Shown piece after piece: positions 1 through 10,319 of a stretch of DNA of 64,000 bases. Source of the stretch: Pseudevernia furfuracea (taxonomy: Eukaryota > Ascomycota > Lecanoromycetes > Lecanorales > Parmeliaceae); contig JAIUPT010000019.1 in the NCBI GenBank assembly GCA_022315425.1, forward strand, positions 434,001-498,000, written 5' to 3'. Both the position numbers and the translations under genes were made by a program. A model generated the notes under the pieces. The model had not been told where the DNA came from, ran no database searches, and saw only the letters and a program-made list of their open reading frames with translations. Every line of letters starts with the position of its first letter. Within the stretch, counting starts at the first letter, position 1.

Positions 1-1610
1 GTCTCGTCCTATTCATCGAAAAGAAACAAGCAGAAACGACGTCAAGTTGTTTAGTGACGAGGACTACGATAGTCGCTGTGAACACAAGGTAGCATGTTAT
101 GATCTTAGCAACTTCTGAGGCTCCCACATGACTCGCGGGAGGCACAGCGAAGAACACGTAGAAAATATGCATGCCCGGCAGCCCGGTGTACTGCGAAGAG
201 AGTCAGCAGGCGCGGCTTTAGGGGCTCATCTCAATTTACAGGGAGCGCAGCACCATCGCAGCATTCTGTAAGACTCTGGAAGTATAAATTCGTCTTTTGC
301 CTGATCCAAAGAAAAACAAAGGTAACGACAACAAAAAAGTCACTGGCTTAGTCATCAGGCATACCCCCTTTGTGCCCCACCAGTCGCCAATTCGTCTACG
401 GCTACAAGAGACTCCAAAAACTTTCGTTGCTGTACCTACATCCGAGAATGCTTGTCTCTACAAAGCTGATCGTTGCGGAAGCACCCGTGTGGCGTTTGGA
501 GTTTCGATACCTAATTTCCAATACTCCTACCATACTGCTAACGAATATTCTGACCCAACAGTGACGGTACTGCGGCAGCACTGTTACACATGGAATGGCC
601 GGGGCTATTGACAACCAAAATTTCGTAGCTTTTCGGTGCTTTCGGAGCCAGAGCATGTAAATCGAAGCCTTTCGACCATACACGCAATAGGATGGCGGCT
701 GTGAATGGGATATTACTTCATTTCTCACATGACTACATAAAGTAGATGGCAAGATACTAACAACTTGTCCACAAGATCTTCCGGAAGTATTGAAAGCAGC
801 TTTAGTGCGTGAGCTAGTTCGACAGGATGCGTAAAGTAAAGCATAAGAAAATTTGAGTTCCATCTTAACGAGTGACTCTTTATAACAATACCAACGTCGA
901 CTGGATTTTCCAAGCACAGCCCGTCCATTCTTAGACTTGATCGTCCAGCCGGCCAGGAACGTGGTTTTTCACAACAGCATATGAATCTGCCGTTGAACTG
1001 TCAAATCAGTCCTTTATGTCTCGAAATTAGAAGTATCAAAAAAACTCACACCAAGAGTAACACCCTCTAGATTCGGGTGAAAAGTGCTTTAATACAATGC
1101 CCGCGCACTTATTAGTTGAACTCAAAGGCCTTTATGGTCTCTAATTCTACGAGTCATCAGGCTCGCGATTTGTTCGAGATGAAGAGTTGATTTGACGGAG
1201 TGTAGTTCAGAAAGTTTAGTCTCGATACTTAGATTTTTAAATTTTTAAGATAGTAAACTTTAATTTTTAATCGTAATTAAGTTATTAACTAATATTTTAT
1301 AAGTATAGACTCACGAATGAAATTCGTGAAACGTGTTCTTGAATTTCGAGGGTTGATTTCGAGGTCGCGTATCTTCGAGAAGATTTACTTCGAGGTTAAG
1401 CATATAGTGTACTGGCCGAAAAGATGTAATATATCCCGCGAGATATCCTATCCTAATTGGTTCAATGTCATATCATGATATAAGATCGAAGGGGTCAGAT
1501 ATCATATCTTTATAAAGGTATAAAACGGTATTTAGGTGAGATATCCCACGGGACGGTATAAACCTGGGATATCTCATAAGATTCTAGATGAGATATCCCA
1601 TATCATAACT
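1..1610. other. Gene-poor AT-rich stretch
   Basis: I see no convincing gene. The only open frames are short, overlap each other on both strands and lack fungal gene structure. From about 1200 to 1600 the sequence is strongly AT-rich and contains repeated GATATC-centred palindromic motifs, described separately. This looks like decayed repeat DNA. Confidence 0.5.
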
Positions 1611-1734
1611 GATCTATACAGCTGGACTGATTCAGGATCATTTATGAAATCACTGAACCAGTCCAATATTACCGGTCCATTGGACGATCCGGATTAATAG
1701 TTAATGGTTTGCCACCAAACCATTGGGAGCCCTG
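1611..1734 (+). mobile_element. Right terminus of a hAT-type MITE (solo end)
   Basis: About 124 bp here closely match the right end of the complete element at 24634-25219, ending in the same terminal motif (ACCATTGGGAGCCCTG). The matching left end with CAGGGCTC was not found upstream, so this copy appears 5'-truncated or rearranged. The repeat match and the terminus are seen directly; the hAT assignment comes from the complete copy. Confidence 0.7.
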
Positions 1735-2999
1735 CATCCAGGCCACCTGCTGTCGACACCATCAAGGCTGCAAGTGCAGTTGATCGCCAGCACCTCCTCA
1801 ATCTCTTTTCTTCTTGGGAAGAGCAAAGCGCTCACTCTGAAATTAATTCTGACGAGGAGGCTCAGCTTCTACAGAAAGCGACGACGACGAAGACATCCCG
1901 GACTTGGAATGATGGGACGCATCTACGGATCGCCAAGATCACGTACAAGATCGCCAGCAAGTATGAACGAGAATTTCACAAATGCGCCAAGGAAGAAGCA
2001 AGGAAACGCGCCAAGAGGTGGCCAGAAAAGTGTCATGGACGTGGTTGTGGTAGTCAGAAGTGCGACTCTTGCTACGGTGGCTTTGAAGAGTGATCCTTCT
2101 ACGATCTAAGAGACTACACCGTCAGTCTAATGATGGCACTCTGGCTACAGCTTTCTTCTATTGTCGGTCGTGCACATACTCAGTATTTCTTTACTTCCAC
2201 AACATTATTGTGAGATATGCTCTCTAGAGCTGGTATCATTAACTTGAAGCTATTGTTTACTTGCGTCCTGGACTGACTCGTATCTGTCAGTATGCTTCTC
2301 CGGGAGGAACAATAGGCAACTCTTACTGCTCACGACAGTTGGATGGAATTCTTGTCTTGTCTTTTCTTTTCTTTTTCCTTTTTCTGGGTGGAAAGGGTGT
2401 TTGCGCCGCGATGAAGTATCCAAACAAATCAATTACGTTTTCACGTCGCGACTTATGCTCAATATCGAGAACTTGATAAACAGGCTCCAGATCTCTTTTC
2501 ATTCTGCTTTCTACGTCGAACTTGATAGCTACTTCCACTGCTTCAGCACTGATCTCACAGCTTAAGCACAAATCCTCTGCCTCTCTCTTTGCTCTCAAAA
2601 AGTCTCAAGGGATAGCATGTATTTCTTTCTCATCTCTACTGTCAACAGCATTCCGAGACCGACGATCCTGAATAGCTGCTTTACCGCCTAATCCGTCAGC
2701 CACATCGTTATATCTTCCTTCTCTAAGTGGACCTTATTCATTCTTGGGCTAGACATTCTCTTCGACGTTTAATGTCTGCCCACCCACCGCGCAGATGCTA
2801 CTAATACTATAGTAGAGCCTTGGAAGGTATATGATGGTACGCCCTCGAAATCCGAGGCGTAGACGAAGACTTACAAGTAGGCTCTTGGGGACGAAATCAA
2901 CCGAAGTTCATGGGCATGAAAGGGATGATCGAATTCTCGTGCTCCTCTGCGTAGATTCTTTTAGACGATGATTTCCAAAAGGTTAGATTTATTTACTTG
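1735..2999. other. No supported gene
   Basis: Two plus-strand open frames of about 128 codons overlap at 1704-2109 in different frames and begin inside the MITE end. The downstream part encodes a lysine- and arginine-rich segment with several cysteines near its end (residues about 110-125), but I recognise no family and see no gene structure. From 2110 to 2999 I see nothing that can be supported. Confidence 0.35.
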
Positions 3000-3493
3000 G
3001 GGCCTCTTTGGCGACCAAATTCAACCACATTTTCAGCCCACATTTTCAACATTTCAGGGTCATGAAAACACGTACTATGTTTGATAGCTATATTCTCATA
3101 ATAATTGCTTATAAATCATCAATTTTCTATTATCAAGAGTCAAATATATGGAGTATATCTAATTTTCTTAAAAACATCATCGAGAGCATATTTGCTGACG
3201 AATATACGCTAAGCGAGGTCTATATCGCTAAAATTCCAGGTTATAATAGAGTCATATATGATACTATAATGAAGAATAATAGCTAGAAAAAGGTATCTTT
3301 CTCTGACTGCTGTTAAAAATACCTCCGTTATGATTAGATATTCACTAGCCGATTCAGCAAACTTTTTGCTTGCTTATTCTATGACACCCTGAGGATTTAT
3401 ACTTTCACTGATTTAGCTACAATCAGGTCGTCAAATGGAATCGTGAATATATTCTTGAAAATGTGGAATTAAATTTGGTCGCCAAAGAGGCCC
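3000..3493. mobile_element. TIR element (494-bp MITE-like, hAT-like ends)
   Basis: The ends form an inverted pair: GGGCCTCTTTGGCGACCAAA at the left, and at the right its reverse complement followed inward by a matching CACATTTTC block, giving imperfect TIRs of about 35 bp. The interior is AT-rich with a non-diagnostic 92-codon open frame. A segment around 3290-3350 resembles the interior of the hAT MITE near 24990-25050, so the two may be related. No clear target-site duplication could be identified. No transposase domain is visible; it is probably non-autonomous. Confidence 0.75.
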
Positions 3494-3902
3494 TAAAGAT
3501 GTGACTCGAGATCCGATTCACTAGCCGTCGGCCTCCAAAGCTTCTTCAGGATACAGGCGCTTTAGTCGCATACCCGCGATGCATCGCATTGCCTCAAAAT
3601 ACATATCCCCCAGTCCTAGAGTACAGCATCAAAGACTCCAGACTGCTAAGCTCGAACCTACTACCTCGCCTCTATGATTTCCCCTTCCTCAGAACACCCT
3701 TTGATCGAATATCCGCACTTTACGCGGTACGTCACATGACCTAAAAATAATCTTCTTTCTTACATCTTATGAGCAGCTCCAGAGCGTAGAGCTCAACGTT
3801 GGTATATGTCTCTGTAGATATCTGGTATAGTCTCTAAACTCTGTGGCTACCATTTTTTCCAGACTTGTTCCTTGTCAAACATTACATAATCTCCATCGGA
3901 AA

Positions 3903-5151
3903 ATGTCCATCGCCCTGTGGCTTACCATTCTCTCGTCTTGCTCTGCAGTCTCGTCAATGGTGGTGGACACACCGCCGACCTTGACATTGATGCCGTCTTT
4001 GAACTCTACAGGTTTATCGTCCGACCTGCCATCTGGCGTGTCCGATGATCAAAGAGCTCCCGAGCTCAAACATGCGTTACCATTCATGACAGGTGGCCAG
4101 ATGTCAACCAATCTGGACAGTGACAATATCTCATGGCGATCAAATCTGTCAATCGGATTCGAGGCGATCTACAGGTGTAACGCAGGTCTTTATGGGCGTC
4201 CCAACGCTCGCAGCTGCCAACAGGCATTCGACGATATACCCGTAAATAACCGAGACATCACCTTTGGCAATCGAACTGCGGACCAAACGTGGGATGTACC
4301 TCTCCCCTTTCGATTCATCAGCCGTGAGTCTTTGCTCGCAATGATTGAAGAGGCAAAACCTTGCCTTTCCCATAAGCAAAGCTAATGTGACTATAGGAGA
4401 TGGCACGTGTGTTCTTGAGTTCGACCAGACCGAGAAAGGTTCCATAATTAGCGACGAGTCGACTGGCCTGAAGATGAATTTGGCGGCTTCGGATCTCCTA
4501 AAGAAGTGTTCCTCGGCTCAAGCACGAGACAGAGGTGGCATCGCAACAGGCTTGGGTAAGTTCACAGATGGGCACACCGCCCGGGACCTCGGAATCGTTA
4601 CTAAAGACTCGTAGGCGAGGAAGGCCGGCTAAGCTTAGTCCTTCGAGACTACAAGCCTAACGTACAATGTGAAAGCTCTAGCTTTGATCCCACGCCTGGT
4701 CTGCGAGAAGCTTGTCAGACTGCGCTTAATATGTTACCTGTTTGGACATTCTCACAGACCTTTGGAAAGAACGGAACCGCCGGGGCAGAGATCGGGCTCC
4801 CAATGTCGTATTCTGATGGTGAGAGACTCGCATGGGCACCAGCTCATCCCAATTATGTTGCATTCGCTAATTGGACCTGTAGCTAAGTCTAGATGCTTCG
4901 TCACGGTTGATATCAACAACGACGGACCTCCAGTAGCAGCTAAATGGTATGACATCTGGGCAGGTGCAACAGCCGTCATGGGTATGTGTGTAGTCGACGG
5001 CAAAGCTGGAATTTCCTCTATGCAAGGTATCTCTTTGGGTCTGTATTCATTCCCGACGCAAACTTACTGACCCATAGTAGTGGGCAATTCACGCATCTCA
5101 GTGAGGATGCAAATTCCGTTGGTTGGGACTGCTTTGAGCGGTACGCAGTGA
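3903..5151 (+). CDS. Secreted protein of unknown function (5 exons, 333 aa)
   Basis: Predicted exons are 3903-4323, 4397-4555, 4615-4818, 4883-5026 and 5078-5151, stop included. All introns are GT-AG, 50-75 nt, and interrupt codons in the same phase (1). The ATG at 3903 gives a hydrophobic signal peptide (MSIALWLTILSSCSAVSS) and a Thr/Ser/Pro-rich start. The mature part has scattered cysteines, several N-glycosylation sequons and a C-terminal block with a Trp-rich WYDIWAGATAV motif near residue 285. I do not recognise the family; it resembles uncharacterised fungal secreted proteins with no assigned activity. An upstream in-frame extension would need a GTG start and would bury the signal peptide, so it was rejected. 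The next gene lies downstream on the same strand. Confidence 0.75.
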
Positions 5152-6685
5152 CCCTAATTCCTTGCAGAAGAGGGTCACGTCCTGCTTTGAGATGGATGGC
5201 CTAAGTACGGTCGAGGAACAGTCAGAACACATGAGCGTAAAGACGTCGCTCGTTTCTCCGCTGTATGTTGAATTCTAGATTCATGAGTTTAAGAAGCGTT
5301 GTTATTGGGGTCAATTCTACACGATCGTCAGATTACCTCTCCTTCCGTTCGGGCAAAATCTTGAGTGTGGTACGATCTGCTACATGTCTCAGGCATCTCG
5401 AGTCCCATTGTGCCACATCAATTCCTTCCTTTGCGATGCTCCAGTCTATGCGCGGGGGCTCTTAGCCCTGCACAGAATCACTCTTCTAGAAAACAAACTT
5501 TTACTCGCGAACACGTCCGTGCCGCCGATAGTCTCCAGTCTGAGACTTTTGGCGAGACTGCTACGCCCCCCGAGTTTCAATCGTGGCATCGCTTCTCAAA
5601 TTTCCAAACGACAGACCGTTCAATTATAGCCATTTTGACAGGTTTGCCCGGCCCAAAAAGCACGCCGATTGAACTTTTGCAGCAAAAACAACCTTTAAGT
5701 TATAGAGAATCTCATAATTCGGAGCTTTCCGCCCGTGGTCGGAAAAGCTTAGGACAAGGTGCCTTTCCTATCAAGGAAGCAACATACGATTATCATTTAG
5801 GTGTGTCTCATATTGCCCGGCAACTAATGTTCTACAGTTTAAGGAATCCTCAAGTGATTGACTTCCCAGTGCAAGACTCTACTCATAGCAGCCTGGGTGT
5901 CCAATACGTCCAGAACACAACCTCGCTTCACCTATTGAGCAACATAGGAATGGTATTATAGCCTAATCTGGGCCACGGAATATCTACCCTGCAGGCATGT
6001 AAAGGCAACGGTCGCCCCACTCAAAACAGTGGTTGGACGGATGAAACGGCTAATAAATTTCCTAAGCGACATGCGACAAGCGATCAGGAACGGAAAGGTA
6101 GAATTACAGGTGCCAGGAATGACAAAGTATAATTTGAACACCAACTGGGACTCCTCCACACCAGGCGAAAAGTGCTGGGGGCACACATCCCGTCACATCC
6201 CACGCGCGTGGAGTGGTACCGTGGGTGCGGGATGCCATCTTGGAGTCTAGGTTTAGGGAGCGTTTCATGCCTCTATGACGGCTCGTCTAGCTCGAAAGGA
6301 GGATCCAAGCCGAACAAGCTTGTGCCTAGAATCTGTTGGAGATGGATGACGGTCTCAGTGCACGACTATCTTTATAGTCAAGATACCCTTCCTGCTTTTC
6401 GTATAACATCATCGTTTCTTTTTTGAAGGTATTCAGTGTGGTCTGCTCTTTCTAATCGCGTCATATATTACTCTTTCGCGAAGTGTGCAGGCACACAGGT
6501 AATTGAAGTCATGTCTCGTCCGCAGCCAGGATTCTTCTTGTCCCATTTTGTCCTGTACTTGGGCATTCTTCTCTGGGTGGTCGACTCTTCCCACATCAGT
6601 TTTTCTCACGTCATCAATCCTAGAATTCCAGAATTGGTACCCGTCATGTATGATTACTACTCCGATCATCAGCTTCTGAAACAAT
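5152..6685 (+). other. Unresolved region, possible upstream exons or decayed gene
   Basis: Between two secreted-protein loci lie plus-strand open frames at 5365-5961, 6041-6250 and 6436-6705 that I could not join into one model. The 6041 frame encodes a protein-like segment (MKRLINFLSDMRQAI onward, then a VELQVPGMTKYNLNT block and two cysteines). The frame ending at 6705 is followed at once by the next open exon in a shifted frame. This could be the 5' half of the following gene broken by frameshifts, or a gene with splice sites I cannot place. Confidence 0.35.
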
Positions 6686-9600
6686 GGCTGACAGTACCGC
6701 GATAGCAGTGGAAAGTGGCCCGACATTCCTTTTACTGTCGCAATCAACCAGACCACCTCCGCTCCGGTATGGCTTCGTTTCTCATACGGCGGACGGACAG
6801 GGACAGTGCAGCAGGGGCTTGTACTTGATATGCTGAGCGCCAATCTCGCGACGACTTTCGCTAACAGTAATTCGACTGTCGATATTCCAAATTCAAGTGT
6901 GGAAAACCAAGACCAAAAAGTTTTCATATTTCTCAAACTGAACCAGCGGACGTTGAGTATGAAGTCCTACTCAGCGGCCATGGAGAAGTTTAACATCTTT
7001 GTCAAGCAATGGGGAGCTAAAGAAATGGACTTTGAAGTCGGTGGTGGGCCCCAGAATTCGACAGCCCAGGGCGTCTTTCAGGTAAGGCTGAGCCGAAACC
7101 CTCTCCCAGGTGACACTGGCAACACTACAGCTGGGTGGAGAGTCTCGGACAATCTTAGCCTCGTGGTTTCACCTCCAGGACCTTCAAGTGCACTTTGGGC
7201 AAACAGGTCAATGCCAGCTGGGTTGCCGGGGCTCACTGCTTCAACCACACTGTTAACAGCGATAGCCTCGACGGCGGTTGGAATTTCAATGACTGCAAAT
7301 GCAACCTTAACAGGACAGTCAGCAGCAGTGTTGAATGGCATCGGACTAACCGCAAACACAAATACTAATCTGACAAGATGGTCATCAGCAGCCATCTCCA
7401 ATAATGTTTATATCTCTGCAACAGCAGATGCCACTTTGTACTCTGCAGCCGCAGCATCCAATGCAAGTGGAGTCGCTGTGTCTACAAATTCCACGTTGAC
7501 GACACAGTCCGTAGCAGCTGGGGGGATGGTGCCCCATAGAGATGGCCGTAAGCTAGTTCCCTAGTCCCTCATGTCCTGAATTTCCATCAACTCAGAGTGC
7601 TAATACCAAGAAAACACAAGACGGTTTAGGCGCTGTAGCTGGGGCTGGAGCGGCTGCTGGGGCAATCGGAGTGGACCTTGGTAGCGGACCTGCAGCAGCC
7701 TTGCCAGGAGCTGCTCCCGCTGCTGCTGCGAACGCAGCCGCCGAGAGTCCAGAACACGAAAATAATGGTCAGGAAGCAGACCCTGAAGATGAGGATGAGG
7801 ATGGGAACCAGTCTCTGAGCATTGGCAATCAGCCTCAATCGCAATCGCAAGCCCCGGGTTCCCAGACCGGCAATCAATTGACGTCGCAATCGCAGGCACC
7901 CAGTTCTCGACTATCAATACAAGTCGCTAGCACCATTGCAACCCCACAAGGTTCTCGCACGTTTGCTGCAACAAGCTTCTTGACCACTGCTGCACCTTAT
8001 AACACCTCGAGTATTCTAGTCTCGAACATGACCATCACACCCTGTCCAACCTGTACCGCTTGTCCAGGTTTTCAGGTTAATGTTGCTGCTCCACCCTCAA
8101 ACTCGACTAGTGACGATGACAATGATGATGGCGACGACAATGATGATGGCGACGACGACGACGACATCGATGACGACAGCAATGACGGAGATGGCAACTC
8201 AAAGAAAAGGGCATTAGCACGTCGTTTCTATCGTCAAAAGCGAGAGACTCCCTTGATAAGGAACTGGGTTGGGAGCAAAACGCTACAATGCTATGTCTCT
8301 GTCTTCACGAGGAAGCCAGCGTATCGTAAGTATTACTTTCAAGACATCCCAATGCTTTTTCCGATAAACTCTTCGTCGAGTGATGAGACCTGTTTGAAAA
8401 GCAAGGACCATGTTCCTGCTCACCGAACAGGTCTATTTATAAGGGGAAATGCTGACCACGAAATGTTTAGCTGGACCCAATCTAATCGCAAAATTCGATG
8501 GGGCTCCCAACGTCCCAGCCTCCATGACCGCGTTTTATGAGACTGCAAAATACTGGGCAGTGCCTTCAGATGTACCCAAGGGCTCATGCGAGGCTCCGTC
8601 ATGGCATTTGAGAAAAACTCCCAGTATTTTGTCAAAAGACCCTGCTATCAACCCAAATGCCTGGGTGCTGGGCGGCTCCGGAGCCTATGGAGTAAACATA
8701 GACCACGTCTACGAGGTCCAACTTTTGAACATGTTCTTTTACACAAGACTGTTGCTGAATCCCGGAGATCAGTATTATATCAGCTGTGACGACATTAACA
8801 AGGTTTTCGACGTAGTCGACGACCCTAGCCATCCGGAGCTTGGTACGAGATTCAACGTTACCTTCAATAATCTAGCTTCATACGAGAACCCGGATCTTGT
8901 GGGAATGTCTGAACTAATGAATTTGAAGAAGGCAATCATTTTTGGTTATCAATTCAAGGTTGATTTGAAGAAGAATGATTCCCCTATGGTACTCGGTAAA
9001 GGATGGAGCCCACAAACTACTACCCAACAATTGGCCCAATTTGCTCTTACCTTGAACCTCCTCCAAAATGAGACTATTTGGTCGCTTTTCCAACAAACTA
9101 ATTCTCGAATATACCAGGAGTTTCAGAGAATTGACCATCTCATTCAATACAGAGCCGACCACGACTGTGCGGACAAATTTCTCAACGCCAAAGGAACGCC
9201 ACTTCCCGCCACTTGGGCCGACTCGTATTCGTCCTTTATGACTGCCAAGATCATCACAGCAAACAGTAGACTTCAACAGGCAGCCACCAAAGCTGTGAGC
9301 GCCGTTCCAACCGACGGCTCGCCAAGATTCAAAGTTCCGCCAGGAAGCCTGTCAGAAGTACTCGCGACATGGGCCCCTTGGCTTGCGACTTTTACCAGTG
9401 TATTCCCTGTTACCCAGATGACGTTGCCGGCTGTGACCGAGTGGCCGACACCGCTTCCAGTAGATTTCGGACCCGGCGATTGCGCCGCAGCGGTGCCGGC
9501 AACGTCTTCGAGTTCAAACACCATGGGTACTTTCGCCCCCAGTAGTCCCGAATCTACTTTAGCTCCTATAGCAACAGCTCTAGCGGTTTCTTCACCATTT

Positions 9601-10308
9601 GTTTCCTCACTCCTTTCAGCCGCTGCCACCTCCGCCATCAGCGCGGCCACCTCAGTGGCAGCGAACGCCTCAAACGGAGATCCCTGCGGTCCACTGCATC
9701 AAGACACGCCTGACTACCCCAATACCTGCAACGCCAAGGTAGATCTCGTGCAGTCCCCTTCAGCCTACGGGGTGAACTGTAGTTCAAGGAATCCATCCGA
9801 CGTGCACCCATCGGAATTCAAAGCCGAACAGATCGAAATGGCCTGGGGAAACTGCATGTCGTCAGTGCAGCAGATTTGTCGTACAGTTGATAACTCATCC
9901 AACGCTAACGGCTACTGGATCTGGAGCTATCAACAAGAGGGCTGCGCTGTGGGCGTTTACCTGCCATCTTTCAGCGGCAGTGCTCCTCCTCCATCGCCAG
10001 AGAGATGCCAGACGCTCATTTTCGAGGCCATTGTGGATAGCTGCTCAACGACCACGATTCCAAGTAGTATGGGAAGTGTGAATGTGGTGGGCAACCCGTC
10101 TTACCTCATGAGCGATATTTCGCAGGGCGCTCAGGTGAATGCTGGATATCCTAGCTACATCGTTAGCCCTACTATGCCTGGATGGATGGGGAATCCACCC
10201 GCGCCGTGGCCACTTCCAGATGGAGGAAACCCGTGGGCGGAGGGCCAGCCTAAAGTATTCACACCAACGATCAATGTTAGGCGAAACGAGGGAGCGCCGG
10301 TTGGGTAA
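6686..10308 (+). CDS. Large secreted-type protein, 3' exons, 5' end unresolved
   Basis: Three exons join well: <6686-7547, 7630-8325 and 8471-10308 (stop TAA). Both introns are phase 1, the first with a TGCTAATAC branch-like motif. The first in-frame ATG (6830) gives about 1083 aa but no signal peptide, so the true start is probably further upstream. The product has an NQTT-rich N-terminal part, Ala/Thr/Asn repeats, an acidic Asp/Asn run (about 8116-8196), a dibasic segment (KKR, RRFYRQKR), and a C-terminal 600-aa region with an IDHVYEVQLLNMFF motif and paired cysteines. I have a weak impression that the C-terminal region resembles tails of some fungal GH18-associated secreted proteins, but no catalytic GH18 motif is present. 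Function unknown. Confidence 0.6.
8116..8196 (+). repeat. Acidic GAT/GAC codon repeat inside coding exon
   Basis: A run of Asp codons with interspersed Asn and Gly, built from a short degenerate GATGATGGCGAC-type unit repeated several times. It encodes an acidic low-complexity linker immediately before a basic KKR/RRFYRQKR segment. Copy number is likely to vary between strains. Confidence 0.7.
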
Positions 10309-10319
10309 CATAGTCGAGA

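Noticed and set aside
402..917. 171-codon minus-strand open frame near the left edge
   Set aside because: Overlaps plus-strand frames of similar quality, has no signal, domain or splice structure, and lies in gene-poor DNA.
1704..2109. Two overlapping 128-129-codon plus-strand frames
   Set aside because: They begin within a MITE end, overlap in different frames, and match no family I recognise.
3843..3902. Upstream extension of the first secreted gene
   Set aside because: Would require a GTG start and would place the hydrophobic signal peptide internally; the ATG at 3903 is better.
7600..7917. Minus-strand frames opposite the Ala/Ser-rich exon of the large secreted gene
   Set aside because: Shadow of a GC-rich low-complexity coding exon; the plus-strand exons join in frame on both sides.
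6686..10308. Calling the large secreted protein a GH18 chitinase
   Set aside because: No DxxDxDxE-type catalytic motif is visible; only a vague resemblance of the C-terminal tail.
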